A stretch of DNA of 64,000 nt from Thunnus maccoyii (GCF_910596095.1 NC_056539.1:27116501-27180500), one strand, 5' to 3'. Shown: positions 21,771 to 35,328, counted from the first letter of the stretch. The notes: generated by a model not told the origin, from the letters alone. Translations and numbers: made by a program.

Positions 21771-22489
21771 TGGGTGTGTGCCTGCCCTCTTAATGTAACT
21801 TTGTTATCTGCCAAACTTATCATGTCATAGCCAAGTAGTTTCCCTGTTCTTCATAAAGCATTATGGCTACACTGGTGATCATCCTGCTGAGCAGTTGGTC
21901 AGGACTCAGCTGCTAAACAATCCCCATTCTGCCTGTAATAAAGAACATGGTATCATGACTGTCAGCTGGTCTCTTATCTCAAAGTGAGCTGTTATAATGA
22001 AGCAGTTGATTTTTTTTTTTGCATTATATCCACACCACTAATTATTGCCATCAGCTACACTTTATTCTTAATCGCATCCTCTTAAGCAGGTTTTGAAAAT
22101 GAACACAAGATGGCAGAAGAGGAAGTGGAGTTCCTTATTTGGGAGAGAAAGATGTTATAGTGGAGCAGCACTCACACACTTTTAATGTATGTAGGTTCAA
22201 GGTTCTTAATATGATCAGAGAAGAGCCACTATTTCCATTTGACACATGTTTGGACCTTTATTAGCAGTGTAAGAATAAACACAAAACTAAGACATGACAG
22301 ATATTTCAGAATGTATTAAATTCAGTGCAAAGACATTGATTTTGTTTTAAACAGGATGTTATTTCACATGATGTAAAAGTGTGTATTGTAACAATGATGT
22401 TTTCATACCACTGAATTGTCAATGTTTAGGTCAGTTTGGTCAAATTTGCATTTGTACTATCAATAGACTAACAGAGTAGCACGACTTAC

Positions 22490-22800
22490 TACTGTTTTAC
22501 TTTTAGTTACCATTTATGCTTTTATTTCAACTGTTTACCCATACATTTAGCTATCTTTTTCAATAATTTATCCATTATGTTTAGCTATTTCAACTTATCC
22601 ATTACTTTAGCCATCTTATAATTATCCAGTAAGATACTTTTAGCATCTATTTCATTCATTTATCTGCTTTTAACATTACTTTTACCAAACTTTAACCCGT
22701 TTTGACCCATGTATACATTGTTTTTAGCTTTAGCTATACACCTTCAATCCATTACTTTTAGCTGACTATTTAGCTTGCTTGCTAACTAGTTTTCATGCAC
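22490..22800 (+). repeat. Degenerate tandem repeat, TTTAGC/CCATTA units
   Basis: Irregular recurrence of 'TTTAGCTATC', 'TATCCATTA(C/T)TTTAGC' and 'TTTTAGC' over about 300 bases, with variable spacing of roughly 20-40 bases. Old, strongly diverged array. Confidence 0.45.
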
Positions 22801-24374
22801 TCAGTTGCAACACATACTGTTACAGCTGACTCAATATGTGGATATATTTTTTCAATCAAATCACATTTTTTTCAACTGAGCTACTCCACAATCTTTCCAC
22901 ACACATCCTGGCAACTACAGCGAAGTACCATTGTTTGGAAATCACTGCTCAGTCAATGAGTGTTGCACAGACTGAGGTGGACACCACCACTGTTTCAGCT
23001 CCTTTTTATTACACAGGTGGATCTTCTAACAGAAGGAGCATGTTGCCTCAACGGCTGGATGGACTGTAAAAGGATTTCATTCTGTCCTCGATACCATAAA
23101 GCACCTGGTAATGACCCATAAGAGATATGAATCCAAATGATGTGTATTTGCCATTTATGTGCGAGCTGAGGAATTAATCTGTTTCTGTACTTCTGAAGTG
23201 AAAGAGTTGAAGATCACTAAGGCCCCAAATACACCCCACACGATACGATTCTCGCAGCTTTTAAACATTAGCTGTTATTATAGTCAAGCTCAAAAAGTCA
23301 AGTTCAAATGGGGTCAAGTGAGAATTAGACAATGCCAAGGCCAGAGTCAGAATTAATGAGGTGTTATGCTGATGAGAAGGCTGTTTGGAAAAAGAGAAAG
23401 AAATATCTTGAAATCCCCCCACTTTGTCTCACAGAGAAACTCATTATAAAGGCAGCCTGTCATTGGCTGGTTACAGATAATGCCGTTAGATAATGATCCA
23501 CCGTTTCAATGAAGAACAACAGCTCTTAACACCAGCCTTCAGCACAAGAATATCTTCAATTTGGTCATTAATTCATGATAAAAGGGGGTATGGATAAGCA
23601 AACACACTAGCATGAACTCACTCATTCAACTTTAAAGATACCCCTGATGATTTTCTATATTTTTCTTATTGTCATCAAATCGCACATGCAGATCCAAACC
23701 GAGAATGAACTGATCTATTTACAAGTATGGTGTGTATATAAAGCCTGATACATCTCATTCCTCTGTGGCATAGACCTCCATTGTTGTCCCAAAACTATTA
23801 AAAACACATCAGTGAGCCACACTGATGCACATGTAATATAATAATCGGCTTCAAAGACTAATAACAGCGATCATGTTTTCAGTCTCTGAAGAGTAGTTCT
23901 GTGTAAGGCAGAAAACCAGTGAGCATGTCTGTTTACAGTGCTCAGTTAGCTTGTTGTGCTACATATCACAACATCTCAACTTTGTACTACATTGTAAATT
24001 TCTTAAAAAACTTAAGTACACAGTCAAGTTGTAAGTAGGAACAATTAATTGTTGGTTTGGCTCTGACAATAAGAAAATAACAAAATAAGAAAAAAATACA
24101 GAAAATCGCCAGTTTTATCCTTGTTGGTGTATAAACAGGTCATGAATGACAATCAGTAAAATACAGCTGTAATAATATAAAATATGTCTTCAAAGAAGAA
24201 TTTATGACTGTTGGCAAATACTGTACATTAATAAAAACTTACCAATGTCCTCAAATCAGCGTACGATTATATTATAATGTGTTGTAAGACATTTTTTAAA
24301 ATGTTTCTATAAAGCTTAGAAATGCTAAGTAGTGACTTAAAGTTACAGATAGTTAGACAACAGCGTTATTGCAA

Positions 24375-24690
24375 CTTTATGGCAACAGTTTCAGGTTCAA
24401 TATGACAATGTCCCTATGCACAAAGAAATGGTTTCCCCAGTTTGGATGTGGAAGAACTTGACTGAGCAGTGGCCTCAACACCATTCAACACATTTCGGAA
24501 CGCCAACTGTGAGCCAGACCTTATTGGCCAACATCTGTGTCCGACTTCACTATCGCTCTTGTGGCTGAATGGGACCGAAACTTGTTGAAAACCTGTTGCT
24601 GTTGATGCATCATGAGATCTTTAACAATTGGGTGTAATGTTCAGGTGTCCACAGGCATTTTACTTTTTGGCCTTATAGTGTACATAATTT
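24375..24690 (+). pseudogene. Tc1/mariner-like transposase relic 2
   Basis: GTGGAAGAACTTGACTG, CGGAACGCCAACTGTGAGCC, CTCTTGTGGCTGAATGGGAC, CAGGTGTCCACAGGCATTTT and TTTTGGCCTTATAGTGTACA match the end of a Tc1-type transposase and its flank, including the usual terminal TATAGTGTA. The frame is broken. Confidence 0.7.
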
Positions 24691-24941
24691 AGTTTCAAGA
24701 TTTGATATCAGATATTGTGTAAGTTTCGTCCACAACTTTAGTCACATCTAAACGACATAAATGCTCTTGTGATTGTGCAGGATTATAGTGAGTGGATAAA
24801 ATAGACAACATTGGAGAGGATGTTATGGTTTTGATTTTTTTTTTAAATACTGTTTTTACTGGTGTGTGCAGTATGCATTTAATCATCATTCACATTATGA
24901 AATGTCACCAGCTTTCATTTAAAATTTATTACAAAAGCATT

Positions 24942-24959
24942 CCCCCCCCCCCCCCCCCC
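24942..24959 (+). repeat. Poly-C run (18 C)
   Basis: Uninterrupted homopolymer; length may be a sequencing or assembly artefact. Confidence 0.85.
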
Positions 24960-27900
24960 AGAGAGGAGACAATGAGATGATTGTCTGAGATGCTTTCTGA
25001 CCAAATCAGTTCATAAATTAATTCCACAATCAGAAAAAAAAATATTGAATGCAAAATTAGTCTTTGGGGAAATATAAATTAGCATGAAAGAACGAGCTAC
25101 TGAAAGCTGGAGAGAAGATGTTACATTATCGCTCGATCAGGAACTGTAGAAGCTCATTTCAATCACAAATGGAAAAAAAAATAGATGAAAGTTTAGCAAA
25201 CATAAATATTCATGGTAAATTAAATTTGTGACATATTATGACAAGATGATGAGTTTATGATGATTTACCACCTCATAATTTAGATTTATATTTTGGCATT
25301 TTTAACATTTTATCTTATTTTTCTTATTTTTCTGGGAGAAATGAGCTTCCATATGGAATAGATGAATCTGGTAGGAGACAGAAACATATTAGAGGAGAAA
25401 GACATGTTCAGTGTAATTAAAGCAATAGAGTAAGACATACTCATGCATCTAAAACAACAGGAGGCCGTTATACATTTCAAACAAAGTCACTGATGTACAA
25501 ATTCTTCTACCACCATTCAAGGAGAAACATTAACCTCCTCATTATTTTATTTACTCCAGGAGAATATCAGCAGGTGGCATTTCAAATAGTCCAGTGACTA
25601 AACATGCAGATTTCCTGTTACTGAGGGGAATCTAATTACAGCCAAGTAATTCACTCACTCTAATTTGGAAACAGAGTGACGCTGAAGAGCTGCAGTGAGC
25701 CCATAAAGAAGCTAAATTAGCAAATGGTTGCTTGACATTTTGTGGCCATAGGGGAAGTATTTGTGAGAAATGAGGTGCTTTATTTATCCGGTGGCGTGCT
25801 TTACGCTCAGACTTAATGTGAGCATTAGTGTTGGACTGAGCGGTGTTGTGTGGTAAGGCTGAAGAGGAGTCACCAAAAAGGATTTGACAGGTGTTCAGTG
25901 TCAGGGCTTAAAAAGCCTGTCCATGGCAGATGCTGTTGTACAGTGTTTCATCATCTGCCGTTTCATTAAATCTGTTTCATCTGTCATCTGATACACCATG
26001 AAGAGGTGATGCAGGGAACATAAAAATTTCATGTCAGTGAAAATAATGGAAGGACACTATAAAATCAACGTAAGGGAACTATCTTACATGCTTTTATTTG
26101 GTTCTCAAGGAAATTTGAAACAGGTGGCCTTTGAATGGACAAATGTCCTATTTCATTATTTCCACTAGCTATGTTTATTCTCCGTCTGTCTCTCGGTAGG
26201 TTACTGCGGCAGTCTGCTCAGATCATTCTCCCATCCATCAGCAGGTGACTGACTAAGATGAAAAAGGTATCCGCTGTAACAGACAGGTGATGTTTGGATA
26301 AAAAAGCACAGATGGGAGCGTGAGTAAGAGAGGAGACGGGGCAGGGAAGGAAAAGAAACAACATTTCTGAGGAAAAAAAACCTCATTTGACTAGGTTAAT
26401 GTAGCCTGAGGCAGTTTGAAATGCCTGTAGAGCAACCGAACAGCAAGAAGTTATGTTATTACTGAGATTTGCAGGGAAATTACATTATTAGAAATGACTA
26501 ATTATCAAAAATGCACAGAATTAATTTCCTCACAATTCCCTTACCATTAATTATTAAACATGAGTTGATTAGACTTAAAAAGTCCCTCTGCTCCCTTAAA
26601 ATTGTGAGTTGACTGAGCTAAACTTGAATAATTTGTTCATACCCTGCTCATGAGATTTGTTTTTAATCATAGTTTAGCTAAACATGTATTAAACGACACA
26701 GAGTAACTTTCCATCATGTATGTTTTCTTCAACCTACAAGGCAGAAAGAGTTTTAACCTCAAACCATGCATGCTGGGAGGTCTGCTAATGTGCTAATTGT
26801 GTTTCTTTAAAACTTAATTTGATTAGTTGAGTGAACGCTCTACAGTTTTCATTCAAATGATCATTTCAAGTCAGAAGACTTTAAGTAAGAAGAACTGAGT
26901 CTGAGAATAAAAACTAGAAATTTTAAACCTGCAATGGCTGATTTTTGGGGCAACTTGTCAACTAAATGACATATCATCAGCTTTCAAGTTGATATGTTGA
27001 ACTTTTTAGCAAACAGTTGCTCATTTCCACATCCAGCAGACAACTAAACAATGACTGAAACTCACTGTAAAGCTCTGTAAAGCCTGCAGAGTCACTGATC
27101 ACTATGAGCCATGCCCGACATATTACACATTGTCATTTCATGCATTGTTATAATAAAAATAGAATTTACAGCCACTTAAAGTTGAATTATATTGAAGTTA
27201 ATGAAAATGATTTATTTACATTAGGTTATTGTCTGATGATGTCATGTTAAATGGTGCATCAGTTTGGAACGATCTTCTTTCAGTCTGTCTCTATGAATTT
27301 TGGGCAGCTGATAACCTCATCAGCGTTATGGTTTATTAGTGTCATCATGAAAACAAACAAGGATTCTGCACACTGCTAAATATCCAGAAAAAGCTCCTTC
27401 TGTTGCTCTGCTCACCACAGTGTGAGAAGAGCAACAACCACAAAGTCCTTAATTGAAACCAACACGCCCAGCGATAAAGAGAGGCTAAGAGCTCCCCTTG
27501 CCACCATGGTCGGGTAGATTGATGATGATACTTTTCCTTCATCGACACTGAAGGTATGCCAGTGAGTGTAAATCAGAATAATGCAGAATTGTTTAATATG
27601 AGCATAATTCATATTAAAGGCTGTCTGTTTGGACAGCAGCTCTATCACTCCACTTACTTTCTATGTTTTGCTCTGGCTGAAAGACCCTGTCCGTCATCGC
27701 TCCCGGACTGGTGACGGTCGCAGGTCGTTACAGCTCGGAGGCCTCTTGGAGGGAAAGCGTGGCCCTAATATCACGCTCCACAACACTCTCAACACCACAC
27801 AGCTTTCTGAAGAGCTTCACCTCATCCTCGCTGCTCAAACAGCAGCGCAGTACATGTGTTCCTCTTGCTCACTCACTAAAGATCAGTGTCAACCGAGTGA

Positions 27901-28560
27901 AACACTTACTGGAGTGAAATTTGAACAGTCTTATACATTTGAAGCCTGTGCTTTCAATAGCTACAAGTCCAGGTTTGCTAGAAACAGACTCGCTGTTCAG
28001 CTTGAGCTCCAGTGTTTTTCCTCTGATACCTTGGTGTCGTTAAACACGCTTCTCTAAGTGAAATCTATGTGCTGAAACAACTGTCACGCTTGAGCTGCTC
28101 TTACTTGAACCACATAGCACCTGGTCCCTTCAGCAATCATGTTAAGGCTAATTGAACACAGTTATAATTATAGGAGAATTTTTCAGTCTGTTTCAATTTA
28201 ACACAGTCCATTTCCTGCCTCTGATCAATCCGCATTCTTCGTCCCGGCGGTGCCGACAACCGTCTCTGAAAACCAAAAGCATACAGTAGCTCGCAGATTC
28301 AAAAAAGGAGGCAAACGCTGCTTCATGACCCCTCTAGCTCTCTCTCCCTTGCCTGAGTAAACACCAACAAACCATCCATCACCTTAAAAATAGAGAGATC
28401 ACTGGAATATAGAAATCTTTTCTCTCGGCAGAAATGGGACTTTATAGTAAATCTCAATTGGGATCCTTTGGAGGGCAGGGGGATGGTGCAGTATGTCAAG
28501 GTGGACTCAATTTCAGTTACACTCCTTTCTCCTTATAACTGAGGAAAACATTTAATGCTC
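24960..28560. other. Unique AT-rich intergenic DNA
   Basis: No gene or recognised repeat. Two stretches (about 25540-25760 and 26440-26640) are repeat-free and rich in TAATTA-type homeodomain core motifs (TCTAATTACAGC, CAAGTAATTCAC, GACTAATTATC, CATTAATTATTAAAC). They are candidates for conserved non-coding elements. Confidence 0.4.
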
Positions 28561-28747
28561 CAACATTCACTGTTCTTTATGATTAAAGGGTCAGTTCAAC
28601 CAAATTACATTTTTGTTCACATAATTCAAGTGGTAAATATATGGATACTGTACTTCATCTGCTGGTTTTGAAATGTACATTTTTGAGAATGTGGCCCCAA
28701 CCCTAAAACAATGGAGTGTTTTTGGATTTATAGTGGAAACGTCTAAG

Positions 28748-29203
28748 ACCATGTCCACACTAAGCCTTCAGTCTAGACTAAAATGGCATTTTTCTCCCTC
28801 GAAAACTGAGCGTCTCCAAAACGGCCTCAAGAGTGTGTAAATCTGAAAACACCAGCTTGGTGGAGCTTTGTAGAAATGCTGACATGGCGGAGACAGAACA
28901 GATGGTAGGGCAGCATTTCATTGGAAGAGGAAGAAGAAGAAACACAATGGCGGATGGTCGAGTGTTGTTTTCTTTATTGTCTACTTTGGTAGCTTGTTCA
29001 GAGTTAAACGTAGCTATCTACCACCTTTCTCTCACTGAAATTGTTGTAATCTGCTTGCAATAAACAAAAAGCCAGCAAACGAAAATAGTATATTGTTTCT
29101 TCTTTGCTGGTTTTTGTGACTGGCATGCTCATCTGTCCTCCACACATGTCCAGTAGGAGGAGAATTACCTGTTTTGGCGTTTTAATGTGGACGGAGCATA
29201 GAT
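28748..29203. mobile_element. Non-autonomous DNA transposon (GACCATGTCCACAC ends)
   Basis: Left end GACCATGTCCACACTAAGCC and right end TTTTAATGTGGACGGAGCAT are imperfect inverted repeats around GTCCACA/TGTGGAC. Internal GAAAACTGAGCGTCTCCAAA belongs to a repeat recalled from many fish genomes. Confidence 0.55.
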
Positions 29204-29339
29204 ATAGAATAAGACCTGGATACGTGCCACCGCTCAGCCTTGCTGCCAAATTTGCCCAGTGGTCACTCGTGGTATTGCAGCAAAAAAAGCATTTTCCCCA
29301 TAAACCACCATTATAAAAGAGACGCCTGTAAAAGTGTTG

Positions 29340-29570
29340 ACAGGACACCTTCAACTGCAAATAGGGTCAATTATTACTCTTTGTATTATGAATTTTTAAT
29401 CCATGAAGGTTTTATATTTGTAAAACTTTCATCAAGCCTAGAAAAGCGAAGTCTGTGACGTCATCCCAATGTAAAGTCTATGGACCCGAGCGAGAGAAAC
29501 ACTACTGTGCATATTCAGTGGGCGGCACTCTGGGAAGTAAAACCTGGAAACTAAAACTTTTTTGGCTCAT
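29340..29570 (-). repeat. Interspersed repeat X, reverse copy
   Basis: Reverse complement of the unit at 8770-9050; shared strings TATTATGAATTTTTAATCCA, TTTATATTTGTAAAACTTTC, GTCTATGG and GTGCATATTCAGTGGGC. Together the copies define a unit of about 230-280 bases. Confidence 0.7.
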
Positions 29571-30984
29571 ACATCAAGTGAATTTTAGAAATTAGCTAGT
29601 TTAATGTAGACATAGTCTTAGCTGCGGGCCTCTGAGTGAGCGTTAACTGACATCAAAAAGCCGGCGCTGCTAGGAGATGTCAACTTTCTTGGTATGCTGA
29701 CCAGAGCATGTAGCTCTGTATAGCCAAATACAAGATGTTTTTTCCCCCCTTTTTCAAAAAGCTCACATAGCATTAGTTATGTACTGTTAGGCTGTTTGTG
29801 CCTTTACAACATTCAACTTTTGGAGGCCGCATTGTGTGGTTGAGTTCATATTCCGCTTGGAAAGTGGTGGAGGCATTGGAGCACTGGACATTTGATAAAA
29901 CACTAAAAACAACCTATGCTTAAGGTTTTGTGAAAAGCAAACTCTTATGGTTTGTTCATTTTAAAGTTGCAGTTTCATTACTTTTGGAGCACCGAAAAAA
30001 TCATTTGTAACAGAAAACCTTGCTGCTTCTCTTTTGGTTTATTTCTTTTAACATTATTTGACTCAAGGTAATTACAACACATACCCCGGACATATCCCTC
30101 ATTCTTTAATATCAGCTGAAGTCTCATTGAGACAACAAGCACCTCAACTAGTCAAATTTGTTTTATACAAACCTTGAACCAACTTAAACTCAAGCAAAGA
30201 GATAAATATAAATAATGTCGTCATCTACATGTGGTTACAAAAGTGTCATCTAACTCTCAACCCCTGACCCTGACAAGTGAGATTCATTACTTATATTTAA
30301 AAATACACTTTTGTCACCCTAAATCACAAAGTGGGTCTGAGTTAACACCAGAACCTCTTCATCATCTTCACCCTGACTTTTTATCTATTTGCTCCCCAAA
30401 CTTCTGCTCAACAGCGGGAAAGATTAGATGAGACTGGAGCTGTTGGTGGGATGCTGACCAGCAGTAGCAGCCTCTCTGTGGTCGTGGGACCTCCTTATCG
30501 TCCCCTCAGGTTTGCCAGTGATGTTCAGCCCAGGCTGCGGCTGACAAATGAGCAGAGTCCTGCAGCGCCAATGTCATGTGGGTTCATGTCAAACCCTGTC
30601 AGCCTCCATCTGCTCGGGATGCGAGACCTATATTTATCCTCCCTTGACATGTCTGTCTGGGCATCTGTCTTTCTGTCAGCTTGTGTGGGTGTGTTTGTGT
30701 ATCCACCTGAATTTCTGACTATCTTCATGCATCTTGCTGAGAATATACTGTACCACCTTACATAACACTCTTGCTCTGAGGGGTGAGAGCCAGCTTCATA
30801 TTGCAAATTAAACTTAAATAAATATACTAGTAACAGCTTACATATTGGTTTGCTGCAAGTAGATACAAATCCAGCAAACTGGATTATATATAGCAAGTTG
30901 GGGAGACAGACTATAGGTAGATAGACTTCTAAAAATGCATATCATTTGGGGTTTTATTTAAAAGTGGTGCCCATAATCTGTGTG

Positions 30985-31380
30985 TATATATAGCTCCTGA
31001 TTTACTAAAGGCGTTTTCAAACCTGTCTTGGTTAGTCCAGGTGAATCAAACTGTGGTTTGTTTCCCTCCTTGATCTGAAAACAGCAATCATACTCAGGTG
31101 TGGACCAAAACAACCGCACCGAGACCCTTTGAGGAAGTGGTCTCTGTCCAGTCCCAAACCAACTCTGGAGCGGTTTGTTTGCTGTGGGAATGTGATTCGA
31201 CCTCAGTCCAACCCAACCAGTTGGCGTACTCTGCAAGTTTGAGCTAAACGGCTCCTGTGTGCTTGGCATACTGGGATGCGGATGAGTGAAATCAACAGAC
31301 TGGCTGCGAGAGTGATTGTGTGATTGTGTGTTGTTCCAGGTAGCTGATTGGTTCCAGCCTGAAAACTAGAGGTTTTTAAA
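30985..31380. mobile_element. DNA-transposon-like repeat (GGACCAAAACAACCGCACCG)
   Basis: TTGGTTAGTCCAGGTGAATC, GGACCAAAACAACCGCACCG, AAACCAACTCTGGAGCGGTT and TGTGGGAATGTGATTCGACC follow the layout of a common non-autonomous fish DNA element. No open frame. Confidence 0.5.
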
Positions 31381-31769
31381 GGCCTCTGGATCTGTGGGGC
31401 TTGGTAGCAATTTTGTTTAATCACTGTTCTCCTTTTTTTCTAAGCTAGAAGTTTTAGGTAAGAGATGTGTTGGGGTTTTTTTTACTTTTGTTTTGAATAA
31501 GTTCTTTTAGGTTGATTAATTTAGTTCCATTTGTCTGTTGTTTTGTCCTTAAACAACTGTGTGAAATAAACAAAATTGCTGTAATTCTCGTTACTGGTGG
31601 GTTCTTGGGAGCTGGGAAGAAGGGAGTCTCATTTTCACATTTCCCCAGGGTTTCCCTTAGGCCAGGTTGTAACATGAATTGCATGCTTACATTTGCTAAT
31701 TAACACTAAACAGAAAGTGCAGCTGAGGCTGGAAATGTCATTAGTTTGCAGGTATTTGGTCACGAACCA

Positions 31770-32690
31770 AAGAACCGGATAAATTTAAATTTTAACCTGA
31801 TGATGACTCTAGATGGAAGGTCAAGGGATCACCAAAGTTAATACAATTCATCCAGAGGGGGACATGAATGTCTGTACCAAGAGATTAGTGCTGTCAAAAT
31901 TAACACTCTCAAAATATTTAATGCATTAAAAATAATTAATGCAATTAACACATTACTGTCTTTCAGAGACTGTAGAGGGCTCAGTTTTAGAGCTAGAGTG
32001 AGATACTGGTGCTATATAAAACTAGACAACTTAAGGCATCCATTGGTACCAACTATGTCATGGTAGCTAGTCGGTAAGGGGGCTTCATAATGCTCCAAAG
32101 TTAGGCTACATTTTGGCAAGGGAAAAGGGCTCCCTTTGAACTCTCTCTCTCTGTCTTCCAATTACAATCTTTCCTTGTACTTTTTTCATATTTGCATGGA
32201 CTATTGTAGACCTTTGTTGAAATTAAACTGGCACACATGGGACACATTTATTGTTGTAAATTATCATTTATATTTCTAAGCTGATATCTTAATTTGTTGG
32301 CCTTGATAGTTTTAAAATTCAATTGGCACTTTAAAGGCCTGGGTTTTGTTAATATTTCTGTCAGTGCATATAAGAAATATGCCTTTCAAGCTGACAGTCA
32401 AAGGCCTTGATGGTTTTATTAGAAATCTGTTGTTAACAGAGAATCTCAGTTCAGAGTTAAAAAGACACTATTCAACAATAGTATTTGAATTCACTTCTTT
32501 GGTGTTGATTCTACATTAATTCAGTTTACATTTTAATGTCCATCATTACAAGCTTAAGAAGAAAGTAAGCAATTAATCACAGCAAATTGTGCGATTAATT
32601 AGTTCATTTTTTTTAAATTGATTGACAGTTATTTCAGTGAGGACCGACATTGCCATCCCTCAAGCCACACTGGTAGCACGACTAAAAAAA
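31770..32690 (+). repeat. Old fish repeat split by a hAT-like insertion
   Basis: Left part about 31770-31884 (TAACCTGATGATGACTCTAG, GGTCAAGGGATCACCAAAGT, GACATGAATGTCTGTACCAA) and right part about 32637-32690 (ATTTCAGTGAGGACCGACAT, TGCCATCCCTCAAGCC). In the usual form these two parts nearly adjoin; here the element at 31886-32628 lies between. A short related copy is at 58215-58310. Confidence 0.55.
31886..32628. mobile_element. hAT-like non-autonomous element with CTGTCAA ends
   Basis: Begins TAGTGCTGTCAAAATTAACA and ends AAATTGATTGACAG; the terminal TTGACAG is the reverse of CTGTCAA. Subterminal AATTAATGCAATTAA is mirrored by GCAATTAATCAC and GTGCGATTAATTAG. About 740 bases, no open frame. 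Target duplication not resolved. Confidence 0.6.
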
Positions 32691-33289
32691 TTCATTACTT
32701 AAACTAACAAACTTAGACATATAAAGGCAGGTAATTTGTCTATTTAACAAATCTCTGATTGGAAACACCATGATGCCAACAGTTAATTACTGATGATTTG
32801 TGAGACGTACAATTGTTCTTCTGTCCCTTTAACGATCAGTGTAACTCAAGCAGAGCTGCTGCTTTCCAGCCACACGGAGGATAGACGCTGATGAATTTCC
32901 TTTAAACAATCCTTTAATTAAGTAGGTGAAATGAATAAAAAAAGAGTGAAAGCCAGGAATGTGACAGTTACTGTGAGGATATTATCTTACTGTGGTTAAA
33001 TGGATGTTATGCCTCTCTGATTGCATAGAAACAGCCTGCATACAGTTATTACAGTAGTATAACACAGGCACTTAAATATGGAATTAATACCAGCTTAACG
33101 GAAAGAAAACTGGTGTTTGTAGTAATCCCTGAAGGGGCTTAAAGTCATATCAGCGCCATTAACCGTCTCTGGAGGGGGAGAGTGAAACATTCAGATTCAA
33201 CTGTCCAGCTGATACAAAACACCACTCACTTTACGTTGAGGGTAATTGAAGAGCTGCTTATTATCGCTGGGATTTTTGCACAAACAGCT

Positions 33290-33325
33290 GTTTTGTGTGT
33301 GTGTGTGTGTGTGCGCGTGTGCGGT
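33290..33325 (+). repeat. (TG)n microsatellite
   Basis: TTTTG followed by GT repeats and a GCGCGTGTGCG end. Similar (TG)n tracts lie at 35293-35328, 39760-39793 and 54202-54215. Confidence 0.9.
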
Positions 33326-33914
33326 TATCAGACCATGAGTGTTTGTAATGATATTAACAGAGATGATGATCTCACGCATGCAGAGTCGTGCTGTCAGGTC
33401 ATGAATCAACCCAACAATGTTTCTGTCTGTCAGCCACAGGAGGCTTATGGCCTCATCCAAAATAATGAGTTTTACTTTAAAATGATTAATTATAATAGAT
33501 AATAATAAGATAATGATGATAATAATAATAGATAAGCCAATAATGAATGAAGCTGAGGAGAAGATCAGGAGAAGCCCTGGAAGATGAACAAATAGGATTA
33601 AGAGAGGTGTTGTTTGTAAACCTGTAATATTAGACACATGAGCCAGAGGAAACATGAATACTGATATCACTTTTATAGACCGTTGTTTTCTGTTTTCGTG
33701 TCTGACCTTGCTTTATAAATCCAGTCTCATAAGTAACAGCTTGAGGCTGTGTTTGTTTTCATTACAAGGGTGACTGGGCAGAGACGTGAAGCAGCTCTCC
33801 GCCTGCTGACTAAACCTTCACAGCCGTTCTGGCCAAAATGTTATACAATTTCCCAGAAGTTTACACCTGGATTACTGGACATCAATAAAATAATGATAAT
33901 AAATAATAACTGAC

Positions 33915-34030
33915 TGCCCATAGGTGTGCATGTATATCTCCTCCTTCCACCCAGTGCATGCTGGGATAGGCCTCCAACTCCATGTGACCCTGGACAGGAG
34001 TAAGTAGTTTTGGAAAATGGATGAATAATA
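33915..34030 (+). repeat. Short fish repeat with GCTGGGATAGGC core
   Basis: GTGCATGCTGGGATAGGC, CCATGTGACCCTGGACAGGA and GAAAATGGATGAATAA follow the layout of a very common short fish repeat ending in a GGATGGATG-like tail. Confidence 0.6.
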
Positions 34031-35292
34031 CAACTAAGGCATGTTGAAGTTCTTCCAAGAGCTTGCAGCAATTGAGACACTGAATATTTTTTTTCCAGCC
34101 AAATGGCCTGCCAAAATCCCAGAGAATCCAGCAGCAGATGCTATGTATCGAAAGTTAGAGGAAGAGTGCATTGATCACTTTGCTGGCTCTGTTTGGTTTA
34201 TGAAATAAATAGAAGCACACAGAAAAAAAAATGGTGCTCAGGAGAGTGACTCAGGAGCAGCTGCAAAGCCAAATGATTGATTTCATTTAGCAGCAAATTA
34301 AACCATCATATCAGGAATAGTGGCTGGATAGGTCCACACTGAAATCTCAAATTATTCCCATCAGCTGACACTGCCAGTTGATTTGCTGTAGTAGAATGTG
34401 AGCAAACTGGAAAAAATTGACAAATGTTGATTATAAGATGTTATCTTCACTTTTAGATAATTTTATTTGTACGAGGAAGCTTCACCTTTACCTTTTCAGC
34501 CCGAGTTACATACAATTACACCTGGGAGCAGTCCAGCGCAACCACACGCTCTCACTATTTGCCCCTGAGCAAGTCCAATTATGATGATAGGCACGGTCAC
34601 CATTATAAGCTGATATGAAATTTCATCATCTCATATCAGCTGAACCCGACCATAAAAGACACCGGGGTGAAATAACCTCCATTTTCTATCAATATTCAGA
34701 CAGTGAATCAACTGACACGTAACTGCTGAAAATTCCTGAGTTAAATGTGCTGTGTTCAAATGTTCAGCCATGAATATTACATTCTCGCTAACTCCATATC
34801 AAATATGTTCCGAAATTCAGAGTGAAAAACGAAATGTAAATGAGCCCGCTAAAACTATACGCTCTCAAACTAGAGATAAGAGACATAATTGAAATTGATG
34901 CAAACTGTATGCTTCAGCAAAAATTCCTTGTCTCTCCAGATTTTTAAACCCAAAACCTGCATGAATGTGTCATCCCCCACCCCCCACCCGCCTGAAATCA
35001 CCAACCCCACCCATCTTTTCCTCTTTCATAACACTCATGATGAACAGCATGGTGACATGTACTCCATTAAAAAGTTACCTCTTGTTGCCTGATTCACAAA
35101 AAAGAGCATCTTTCTACTCTTCTCCTCTGTTGAAGGGATGTTATCAGGCGAGGCCCAGTGGGGGAGCTGACATTACTGGACTGGACGCACTGGTGTGAAA
35201 TCTAATGGTAACTTTGACTGGATTAATGTTAGAGAGCAGCGTATTGTGCTGTTGAAGGAATCCTGTGTGTGTTTGTGTGTGCACATCTCTCA

Positions 35293-35328
35293 GTGTGTGT
35301 GTGCGTGTGTGTGTGTGTGTGTGTGTGA
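35293..35328 (+). repeat. (TG)n microsatellite
   Basis: GTGTGTGTG GCGTG-interrupted TG tract. Confidence 0.9.

Larger units (their letters stand above)
20800..24370. other. Intergenic DNA with MITE and low-complexity repeats
   Basis: No gene seen. Holds a hairpin MITE pair (21140-21770) and a degenerate TTTAGCTATCCATTA-like tract (about 22490-22800). The rest is unique AT-rich sequence. Confidence 0.5.

Noticed and set aside
27629-28057. 142-codon open frame, plus strand
   Set aside because: No recognisable domain, no splice or promoter context; consistent with chance in a locally GC-richer stretch.
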